DNA of 30,103 nucleotides from Cochliopodium minus (taxonomy: Eukaryota > Discosea > Himatismenida > Cochliopodiidae), in the NCBI GenBank assembly GCA_024220525.1, contig JAMYWO010000354.1:6584-36686 (forward strand). The letters run 5' to 3'. The position numbers and the translations under genes are program-made. The notes beneath the pieces are model-generated. The model made no database searches. It was given only the letters and a program-made list of their open reading frames with translations, and had not been told where the DNA came from. Within the stretch, counting starts at the first letter, position 1. Each line of letters starts with the position of its first letter. Of the stretch, positions 21,230 to 30,103 are shown piece by piece.

Positions 21230-21450
21230 ATTTAAAGAAACGGAATTAATATTAAATTTTCATTCAGCGGAGATAGATATTATCCAAAAACTTCTTCTTA
21301 TGTTAAGTTTTCAATTCTGATTTTTAGTTTCGGTAACATATTTTTAGTGATCAAATCAATTGAATTAATCCTTTTTTTTTTTTGTATCTTGAAAAAATTA
21401 AAATTATCACTTTGATATAATTGCAATTATCTTGAGATAAAAATATAAAA
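21230..21450. other. Intergenic region upstream of surface gene B
   Basis: 221 AT-rich bases between the RCC1 stop and the ATG of gene B. It should include the promoter of B. The last bases before the ATG (AAAATATAAAA) resemble those before gene C (AAATAAAAATAAA), an A-rich leader. No other motif is recognised. Confidence 0.45.
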
Positions 21451-24400
21451 ATGAAAACAGGGATTATAGTGAAGGTAATATAATTTGTTTTCAAATTTCA
21501 CTCGTTAAAACTTTAGAATTTTTTCAAAATCATAGCTATTTATAGCCAGTGTTCTTTTAATAAGCCAAATATCTAATCATACAAGATTTTCCAGATTTAA
21601 AAGAAGTGAAATTCCTTTGAAGACTTGTGAAGAACTGGAAAACATACAAAGAGATCTCAATTATTATCTTGAATTATCAATAGATTGCTCCAGCATTTCG
21701 AATTTTAAGAGTATAAGTAATTTCATGGGTACCTTGGATGGAAAAGGTTATGCTATCATGAATTATGGTTCATCAAATGGTAAAAATAATTCAAATTTTC
21801 ATTTTTTTTAATAACGAAAATATTCATTTTGAAAACCAAAATAAATACCAAATATTGTCAATAATATCACCTTCTCAATTCTTCCTTTTTTGAAGAGTTT
21901 TTGAGTTTTTGACAAAATTAAATTCAAAAATATAAATATAAATTATATTTTGAATATTATGAAAAATAGGATAGAATAAAGACCAAGTATATACAAATGT
22001 TAATCATAATACATTTATCCGGAAACAATACTCTTGTTTATTTGAAAACAAAATTTTTTTTTGTTTGACTGAATTGATTTTGAAAAAATAAAAAAATATA
22101 GCAATCTTCTTGGAAGCGAATGAAGCAACTTTCCAAAACTTACAATTGTTAAATTTTAAGATTAATGCAAATTCAGATAATGCCAGTGCATTGTGCGCAA
22201 CTTGTACAAATGTAAGAGCCTTGAATATCACTTTATCCACAACTACTCCATCAGAAATGAATACAATCACAGGATTAGGTAATTTGGGAGGAATCTTTGG
22301 TTCATTTGTTGGAAGAAGTGAAATAACAAATTGTATCGTGCAAAATACATTGGTTGTATCCAATCCACAAAGTAAATCATCAGGAGTGGGAGGATTAGGT
22401 AAAGATTTCTTTTATCTCTGAATTCAAACAAAATTTATTTTTTATACTCTTTATCATATGCAGTTGGATATTTTCAAGGAAGTATGGTTTCATGTCATAA
22501 TTTGGGATTCCAAGAAGATGGTGGTATAAATATTATTGATTCTCAATCACCCTATACAGGTAAATAAATTCAATAAAAGGATTTTCTTTATATTATTTTT
22601 AAAAATAAAAGGGGGACTTGTTGGAAGGGCTTACATGAGTACTATAACAAGAAGTGGCACATATCAAGGTGTTATCCGGTCATCAGAGATAGGATCATCT
22701 GCTGTGGGTAAAAAAAATTTAGAATAAAAACTTTTTTTTCAAAGAGATTTCTTATTGTGAATCTTTATTTCCAAAGTTGGACAAAGTACCGGTTCCACCT
22801 CATGTAATTTTACATCTGATTTAATCTTTTTTTTTTTCAACAATTTTTTATTTTTAGTTTCACAAATGTATTCCGGGGTGAATGTTCAAATCTTGTCAGA
22901 TAAAACAATAGTTGGAGGAATTTTGGGAATGTAAATTAAAAGAATCATATTTTTTTTTTTGAAAATTTTTTATTATTAAAAAGGCATTGTAGCATAGCAG
23001 ATGAAACTTTAACAATAACTAATTGTTATTCTCAAGCAAAAATAAGTGGACAGGAAATAATTGGAGGTAGAAATTTTTTGATTTTAATTTTTTTGATTTT
23101 CCAAACTCTATCATTTATTTTTATAAAGGTTTGGTTGGACAAATCTCTTCATCTGAATCCAACAGAGGGAGTGTTACGATTACAATGGAAAATTGTTATT
23201 TTTCTGGATCACCTTCTGGGCAAGGAAGTATTGGAAACATAGTAGGAAACATTAGCCCTGTGACTAGTGACATGGAAGTAATTTTCACAAACGTTTTTTA
23301 TAACAAAGACGAAAACAGTTTTGATGGAATCGGATCCAGGCCAAATATTGGAAGTGATCCAATAGCCCTATCTTGTTCAGATCTCTACTGTCAAATATTA
23401 CGTTATTTTGATCAAGTAAAATGTTTCTTTTTTTTTTTTCCTATTAATTATTATAAAGATAACAATTTGGGGTGGTATTGCCTTACGTGCTGAATATTAT
23501 TTTGCAACCAATCATTTTGTTTTGTGTATGACTTCTTGTGATGTACCAATAGATACTTTTATTCCTGCTTCAACAGAAGTGCCATCCACATTAATACCAT
23601 CCACCACAGAGCCATCCACACTAACACCATCGACAACAGAACCATCAACGCTAACTCCGTCAACAACTACTCCTTCAACAACTGCACCATCTACAACTGC
23701 ACCTTCAACCACTGAACCATCCACACTAACACCATCAACAACTGCTCCTTCAACACAAATACCCTCAACCACCGCACCTTCAACAACTTCACCATCCACA
23801 ACAGAGCCATCCACACTAACACCATCGACAACTGCTCCTTCAACCACAGAACCGTCCACACTAACACCATCGACAACAGAACCATCCACTTTGACTCCAT
23901 CAACACTAATACCCTCAACCACCGCACCTTCAACAACTGCACCTTCAACCACAGAGCCATCCACACTAACACCATCGACAACAGAACCATCAACGCTAAC
24001 TCCGTCAACAACTACTCCTTCAACAACTGCACCATCTACAACTGCACCTTCAACCACTGAACCATCCACACTAACACCATCAACAACTGCTCCTTCAACA
24101 CAAATACCCTCAACCACCGCACCTTCAACAACTTCACCATCCACAACAGAGCCATCCACACTAACACCATCGACAACTGCTCCTTCAACCACAGAACCGT
24201 CCACACTAACACCATCGACAACAGAACCATCCACTTTGACACCATCAACGCTAACACCATCCACAACTGCACCATCAACAACTGCTCCTTCAACAACAGA
24301 GCCATCCACACTAACACCATCAACAACTGCTCCTTCAACTACAGAACCGTCCACACTAACACCATCAACAATTACTCCTTCAACAACTGTACCCTCGACC

Positions 24401-25725
24401 ACAATACCTTCAACTACTGAACCGTCCACTTTGACACCATCCACAACAGAACCATCAACGCTAACTCCATCAACAAATACTCCTTCAACAACTTTTTCTT
24501 CAACCACTGAACCATCCACATTAACACCATCAACAACTGCTCCTTCAACTTTAATACCATCGACAACTGCTCCATCAACAACAGAACCATCAACATTAAC
24601 ACCATCTTCAACTTCTAGTTTGTCACCAACAGAAACTCAATCTTCGATCTCAACCACTCAAACAAGGACAAATTCACCTTCAACTACTGAACCAACTACT
24701 TTGACACCTTCGACAACAGAACCTTCGACAACAATACCCACTACGGAACATTTAACTACAGAATCATCCACTACGGGACCACCAACTACAGAACCATCAA
24801 CGCTAATACCCTCATCAACAGTTATGCCATGTTTATATGAAGTACCAAATTGCGAAAATTGCCCAACAAGAGGAATTTTGCTTGATCAATCTATGTTTAA
24901 TATTTCGTGTGTTTTGAATGAGAGAGTTTGGGGATACACTTTCACTCCTTTATCTCCGAATACTACAACAACAATTTCTCAAGTGGTAAGCTTGAACCAA
25001 ACAACTGTTACAATTGGAGGGAACTTGGAAATCACTCAATCTGTCACTTTGAATGGCTCAAGTATTATTATTGGAGGAAATTTTAACCAAACATCAAACA
25101 CAACCCTTGTTGTTGTTCTTACACCCGAAAACAACAGAAATGGGAATGGTAAAAAAAAATTTCAAATCAATTAATTGAAATTTTAATCTCCCCAAACCTC
25201 TTTTTAATAATTTTTTATTTTTGATAGCTGCACTAAATGTTTCTGGTTGTGTTACATTGAGTGGAAATATCAGTTTGGTATTGGATCAAAAACTTCAAAA
25301 TGGAAATTCAAACATCTCTTTGATAAATTACAATTGCACACAGAAATTGGATTTCAATACCACTCAATTGAGTGTAAAACCAACATACAAAGACAACAAA
25401 TGTGATAAGATTGGAACAACAATCAACAATCAGCAAAATTCTCTTTCAGTTTCGCTTTCATCAACATCTGGATCAAATTGCAAAGGTAAAATTTAAAATT
25501 TATAAATTCACTTGGACGGAATTAAATATCAAGTTTCAAAAACTAATAACTAACTCTTTTTAAATTCCACATAAAAAAGGTATTCCAATGGGAGCAATTA
25601 TTGGTATTATTGTTGGTTCTGTTGGATTGGCTGTTGTATCAATTGCAGTGATTGCTTTTCTTTTGTGGAGAAGGAAGAATAGATTCGATCAACAAATCAG
25701 TGAGATTGGAAATGAAATGAATTAG
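21451..25725 (+). CDS. Surface protein B: GLUG repeats + mucin stalk + Cys module + transmembrane helix
   Basis: Exons 21451-21474, 21536-21779, 22102-22398, 22464-22559, 22612-22707, 22777-22803, 22858-22930, 22984-23066, 23129-23415, 23459-25148, 25228-25485 and 25580-25725; 1106 residues. The signal peptide (MKTGIIVKLFIASVLLISQI) is split by an intron after residue 8. Residues about 50-410 carry GLUG-like repeats (NLGGIFGSFVGRSEITNCIV, GVGGLVGYFQGSMVSCHNLG, TVGGILG, IGGLVGQ) likely to form a beta-solenoid. Residues 450-865 are a Ser/Thr/Pro stalk of five-residue units (PSTTE, PSTLT, PSTTA), a probable O-glycosylation target. Residues 866-~1058 are a Cys module (PCLYEVPNCENCPTRGI). The helix 1063-1087 (AIIGIIVGSVGLAVVSIAVI…) precedes a short basic tail (RRKNRFDQQISEIGNEMN). 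Intron 21780-22101 shows no other gene. Inferred role: surface adhesion or recognition. Confidence 0.9.
22342..22578 (+). repeat. 237-base tract identical to 26599-26835 in gene C
   Basis: It includes the end of exon 3, the whole 65-base intron, exon 4 and the start of the next intron. I found no difference by eye between the two copies, while flanking exons and introns differ clearly. Confidence 0.9.
23579..24826 (+). repeat. Mucin-type minisatellite, 15-base unit, gene B
   Basis: In-frame 15-base units encode Pro-Ser-Thr plus two variable residues (TE, LT, TA, TT, QI). The array has more than 75 units with many synonymous variants, and degenerates at its 3' end into other Ser/Thr-rich sequence. 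Confidence 0.92.
23603..24240 (+). repeat. Large internal duplication in the mucin array (period 345)
   Basis: 23603-23895 and 23948-24240 (293 bases each) read identically by eye. The offset is 345 bases, or 23 fifteen-base units, so the frame is kept. The identity implies a recent unequal exchange or slippage. Confidence 0.9.
24793..25493 (+). repeat. 701-base tract nearly identical to 28938-29638 in gene C
   Basis: It covers the end of the stalk, the Cys module, the complete 79-base intron 25149-25227 and the following exon. I noticed only two differences (at 24824 and 25454). The next intron then differs in length between the copies. Confidence 0.9.
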
Positions 25726-25830
25726 AAAAATCATTTGTAATGTTAGAAATATTAAATTATTTTTTGAATTATTTGAAACAAATTATCAAACCGTTTAATT
25801 TTTTATCTTGCCAAATAAAATAAAAATAAA
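25726..25830. promoter_or_regulatory. 105-base spacer between genes B and C
   Basis: It holds the 3' end of B and the promoter of C. The first part (TTTGTAATGTTAGAAATATT) recurs after the stop of C near 29845, so the 3' untranslated region was duplicated with the gene. Confidence 0.6.
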
Positions 25831-28800
25831 ATGAAGACAGGAATCATTTTATCTGTAAGATAATATTCATTTGTTTTCAATTTCCTTTCGTTTAAATACA
25901 ATTGAATTTTTTACAAAAATCCATTAGCTTTTAATTGTCTGTGTTCTTTTAATCAATACAGTATCTTATCATACAAGATTTTCGAGAAATCCAAGAGCTG
26001 AGGAGTGTTTAACAACTTGTGATGATCTACTAAATATTAAAACTGGAGATGAAAATGTCTATTATATTTTGAAAAATACAATTGATTGTTCTCAAACAAA
26101 TATTAAGAGTATAAACAATTTCATGGGTACAATAGATGGAAAAGGTAATGCTATCATGAATTTTGCATCAAATAATGGTAAAAATAATTCAATTTTAAGT
26201 ATTCACCTATTTAATTGTATGCAAAAAAATATAAATTTGATTATATATATCCAATAGGATTAAAATTACAACTAAAAATACGAATCAAAATCCAAAATAA
26301 CATTAATCCGTAACTAGTTGACCATCATATAATCAATTTTATTTTAAAATAAAAAAATTAGGGATATTCTTGGATGCCAACAAAGCAACCTTCCAAAACT
26401 TACAATTGTTAAATTTTGAAATTAATGCAGATACAAATGATGCTGGTGCATTATGTGGGTATTGCACGAATATTAAAGCCTTGAACATCACCTTGAATAC
26501 AACTAAAGAATCAGGAAAAAGGAATACAATCACAGGATTAGGTAATTTGGGAGGAATCTTTGGGGTTTTTTCAGGGATAATCACAAATTGTATCGTGGAA
26601 AATACATTGGTTGTATCCAATCCACAAAGTAAATCATCAGGAGTGGGAGGATTAGGTAAAGATTTCTTTTATCTCTGAATTCAAACAAAATTTATTTTTT
26701 ATACTCTTTATCATATGCAGTTGGATATTTTCAAGGAAGTATGGTTTCATGTCATAATTTGGGATTCCAAGAAGATGGTGGTATAAATATTATTGATTCT
26801 CAATCACCCTATACAGGTAAATAAATTCAATAAAAAAGATTTTTTTATATTATTTTTTTAAAAATAAAAGGAGGACTTGTTGGAATAGCTCAAAACAGCA
26901 GTTTCGAAAGAAGTGGCACATATCAAGGTGTTATCCGGTCATCAGAGATAGGATCATCTGCTGTGGGTAAAAAAAATTTAGAAAAAAACTTTTTTGAAAA
27001 GAAATTTCTTATTGTAAATCTTTATCACTAAAGTTGGACAAAATATAGGATCTTCGACATGTAATTTTACATCTGATTTAATCTTTTTAGCAAATCCTAA
27101 ACTTTATTTCTAAAGTTTCACAAATGTATTCCGGGGTGAATGTTCAAATCTTGTCAGATAAAACAACAGTTGGAGGAATTTTGGGAATGTAAATTAAAGA
27201 ATCATATTTTTTTTAACAAATTCTTATTTCATTATTAAAAAGGCATTGTAGCACTTCAGATGATACTTTAGTAATGAGCGATTGTTATTCCCAAGCAACA
27301 ATAAATGGACAAGAAAATGTTGGAGGTACAATTTTTTTGATTTTAATTTTTTTTTTTTTTACTTTTTCATCATTTTTAATGATAGGTTTAATCGGACAAA
27401 TTTACTCAACGGAGTCCATCAAAGGAACAGTAAACATCACCTTAACTAATATGTATTATTCTGGGAGCATTACAGGTAGTCAATTTGTGGGGAATGTTAT
27501 CGGAAATATCAATCCATTGTCTATCAATATGTTTGTAACTTTCAAAAATGTTTTTTTTAACAATGGAAATGGACTTGAGGGAATCGGAAATGGCACTAAA
27601 GACTATGGGAATGAACCATCAGGCCTTGATTGTACAAACCTTTACTGTTCAATAATAAATTATTTTGATCAAGTAAAATAACTTTTCTTATTATTTCAAA
27701 TCTTCTTTTATTATTTTAATCTTGATTCATAGGGTAAGATTTGGGGTGGTGATACATTACTAGCTGAATACTTTTTCAAAAAAGGGAAGCTTCCTTGTGC
27801 AGGTGAATGTGCACTTCCAATACAAACAAATGAACCTTTTTTGACAGTTGAACCATTAACAACAGAAGTACCATCCACATTTATACCACCCACAATAACA
27901 CCATCAACAACAGAGCCATCAACTTTAATTCCGTCCACTTTTACACCATCTACAACAGCACCATCGACTTTAATTCCATCAACAATAGCACCATCAACTG
28001 TTACGCCTTCAACAACTGAGCCATCAACTTTAATTCCGTCCACTTTTACACCATCTGCAACAGCACCATCAACTTTAATTCCATCTACAACAGCACCATC
28101 AACTGTTACGCCTTCAACAACTGAGCCATCAACTTTAATTCCGTCCACTTTTACACCATCAACAATAGCACCATCAACTTTAATTCCATCAACAATAGCA
28201 CCTTCCACTATAACACCATCAACAACAGAGCCATCAACTATTACGCCTTCAACAACAGAGCCATCAACTTTAATTCCATCCACTTTTACACCATCAACAA
28301 TAGCACCATCAACTTTAACTCCATCAACAATAGCACCTTCCACTATCACACCATCTACAGCAGCACCTTCAACTTTAATTCCTTCCACTATCACACCATC
28401 AACAATAGCACCATCTACTTTAATTCCGTCCACCGTTGCACCATCAACTTTAATTCCGTCCACCGTTGCACCATCAACAACTGAACCACCCACAACACAG
28501 TCTACTTCAGGCACATCAAGTATGATCCCTTCAACACAAGGACCGTCAACTTTAACTCCCACAATCACACCTTCTACCTTAATTCCATCAACCACAGCAC
28601 CATCGAGTATAATCCCTTCAACGACTGCTAGTTTGGCACCAACCATTTCTACCTCTATTGCACCTTCTAATTCACCAACGGTGTCTCAATCTTCGACTTC
28701 ATCAACAAATGTACCTTCTACGATAATTCCTTCAACATCAACTTTAAAACCATCCACGTCAGCTCCATCTACTATTCCGACCACCATTTTACCTTCGACA

Positions 28801-29833
28801 ACAGAGCCTTCGAAAATGTTTCCTTCTACTTTGACACCTTCAACAACAGAACCCTCGACAACAATACCCACAACGGAACATTCAACAACAGAACCATCCA
28901 CTACGGAACCATCAACTACAGAACCATCAACTACAACACCATCAACGCTAATACCCTCATCAACAGTTGTGCCATGTTTATATGAAGTACCAAATTGCGA
29001 AAATTGCCCAACAAGAGGAATTTTGCTTGATCAATCTATGTTTAATATTTCGTGTGTTTTGAATGAGAGAGTTTGGGGATACACTTTCACTCCTTTATCT
29101 CCGAATACTACAACAACAATTTCTCAAGTGGTAAGCTTGAACCAAACAACTGTTACAATTGGAGGGAACTTGGAAATCACTCAATCTGTCACTTTGAATG
29201 GCTCAAGTATTATTATTGGAGGAAATTTTAACCAAACATCAAACACAACCCTTGTTGTTGTTCTTACACCCGAAAACAACAGAAATGGGAATGGTAAAAA
29301 AAAATTTCAAATCAATTAATTGAAATTTTAATCTCCCCAAACCTCTTTTTAATAATTTTTTATTTTTGATAGCTGCACTAAATGTTTCTGGTTGTGTTAC
29401 ATTGAGTGGAAATATCAGTTTGGTATTGGATCAAAAACTTCAAAATGGAAATTCAAACATCTCTTTGATAAATTACAATTGCACACAGAAATTGGATTTC
29501 AATACCACTCAATTGAGTGTAAAACCAACATACAAAGACAACAAATGTGATAAGATTGGAACAACAATCAACAATCAGCAAAATTCTCTTTCAGTTTCTC
29601 TTTCATCAACATCTGGATCAAATTGCAAAGGTAAAATTAAAATTTAAAATTTAAAATAACTTTTTTTAAATTGTACATTAAAAAAAGGTATTCCAATGGG
29701 AGCAATTATTGGTATTATTGTTGGTTCTGTTGGGTTGGCTGTTGTATCAATTGCAGTGATTGCTTTTCTTTTGTGGAGAAGGAAGAATAGATTCGATCAA
29801 CAAATCAGTGAGATTGGAAATGAAATGAATTAA
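25831..29833 (+). CDS. Surface protein C: tandem paralogue of B
   Basis: Exons 25831-25854, 25928-26177, 26362-26655, 26721-26816, 26871-26966, 27034-27060, 27116-27188, 27243-27325, 27386-27672, 27733-29293, 29373-29630 and 29688-29833; 1064 residues. Exon count and phases equal those of B, and seven internal or 3' exons have the same lengths (96, 96, 27, 73, 83, 287, 258). Signal peptide MKTGIILS + LLIVCVLLINTVS, split at the same place. GLUG repeats to about residue 410; stalk about 457-823 of units PSTLI, PSTFT, PSTIA, PSTVT, which differ from the unit mix in B; then the Cys module and transmembrane segment, almost identical to B. The first third differs from B by many substitutions, so identity is patchy. 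It ends in TAA where B has TAG. Inferred role as for B. Confidence 0.9.
27859..28971 (+). repeat. Mucin-type minisatellite, gene C
   Basis: 15-base in-frame units as in B, with different preferred variants (PSTLI, PSTFT, PSTIA). A higher-order period of about 105 bases (seven units) is visible from 27907 to about 28150. The last part joins the tract shared with B. Confidence 0.9.
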
Positions 29834-29981
29834 GTAAATTTATCTTTGTAATGTTAGAAATATTAAATTTTTTTCAATAATACTTTTATGTCGATTTAAT
29901 TTTGCAAAACATGAAGGTAATTTTTATATTTTTATTGTTCTGCTTCAATGTTCTTTAATAATGTCACAAAATCAAATTTTT
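29834..29981. other. Convergent intergenic region after gene C
   Basis: 148 bases between the stop of C (plus) and the stop of the partial minus-strand gene. It begins with the 3' sequence shared with B. A short plus-strand frame starts at 29911 (MKVIFIFLLFCF…) but ends after 15 residues and is not taken as a gene. Confidence 0.45.
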
Positions 29982-30103
29982 TCAATTGATTTCTTTTTTT
30001 TCTATCCATTCAGTGTTTTTTGGATCTTTGAAAGTATCATTATCAACAAACATTTCGTTCATTTGGGTGTCATCTTTGTTGAATTTAGAATCATTGAAAT
30101 GTT
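29982..30103 (-). CDS. 3' end of an unidentified minus-strand gene
   Basis: The minus strand is open from the window edge to a TGA at 29984-29982, giving 39 polar residues (ending …PKNTEWIEKKEIN). The composition, rich in Asn, Asp, Lys and Glu with two Met, looks like real coding sequence and unlike intron translation here. Too short to assign a family. It would converge on gene C. Confidence 0.55.
   Translation of the reverse strand, partial: HFNDSKFNKDDTQMNEMFVDNDTFKDPKNTEWIEKKEIN

Noticed and set aside
23512-24519. Long minus-strand open frame rich in Val-Asp-Gly opposite the mucin stalk of B
   Set aside because: It is the antisense reading of the 15-base repeat; the repeat has no stop in that frame, so it stays open by construction. 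The plus-strand stalk is linked by phase to well-supported exons.
27711-28646. Similar minus-strand Val-Asp-Gly frame opposite the mucin stalk of C
   Set aside because: Same reason; it also runs into intron sequence at its end and has no neighbouring exons.
23579-28971. Regularly spaced repeats that might be taken for a CRISPR array
   Set aside because: Units are contiguous, in frame with coding exons and lack spacers, and the genome is clearly eukaryotic.
29911-29958. Possible start of a third tandem surface gene (MKVIFIFLLFCF…)
   Set aside because: The frame ends after 15 residues and no convincing exon 2 follows on the plus strand, while the minus strand just beyond is open and protein-like.

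Overview
This window is nuclear DNA from an AT-rich, intron-dense unicellular eukaryote. Ten genes, one of them cut by the left edge, can be assembled exon by exon with GT-AG introns and consistent reading phase, giving about 88 introns in 30 kb. An eleventh gene enters from the right edge. Introns are short, U-rich in the transcript and often filled with runs of (TTTTTTA)n. TAA, TAG and TGA all end genes, so the standard code applies. The gene content (GLUG/mucin and GLUG/EGF surface proteins, RCC1-FYVE, Sec14-like, acyl reductase) suits a free-living amoeboid protist, but I cannot name the lineage from the sequence.

Layout from left to right. (1) 1-2903, minus: surface protein A, with signal peptide, GLUG-type repeats, nine EGF repeats and a Cys module; cut by the window edge. 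(2) 3084-5178, plus: leucine-rich repeats joined to a two-helix membrane end resembling the C-terminus of THH1/TOM1/TOM3 proteins. (3) 5637-7070, plus: unrecognised six-helix membrane protein. (4) 7207-10272, minus: seven-bladed RCC1 propeller plus C-terminal FYVE zinc finger. (5) 10363-11909, plus: unrecognised small membrane protein. (6) 12039-13183, minus: CRAL-TRIO/Sec14 lipid-binding protein. (7) 13218-19005, plus: a 21-exon fusion of a ZZ-like zinc finger, an acyl-adenylating domain, a carrier domain and an NAD(P)-dependent thioester reductase (carboxylic acid reductase type). (8) 19347-21229, plus: RCC1 protein paralogous to gene 4 but without FYVE. (9, 10) 21451-25725 and 25831-29833, plus: tandem surface proteins B and C, with signal peptide, GLUG repeats, Ser/Thr/Pro mucin stalk, Cys module and one transmembrane helix. 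(11) 29982-30103, minus: 3' end of a further gene.

Three threads tie the window together. First, A, B and C share one body plan, but the stalk is an EGF array in A and a mucin minisatellite in B and C; B and C also carry near-identical tracts, introns included, that look like gene conversion. Second, the Sec14-like gene and the acyl reductase gene are divergent with start codons only 34 bases apart, suggesting shared control of a lipid function. Third, the two RCC1 genes keep the same exon map, essentially one exon per propeller blade, down to a 24-base microexon.

I saw no tRNA, rRNA, CRISPR array or transposon. One 100-N gap (14429-14528) lies inside an intron, and one N (3255) lies in another.
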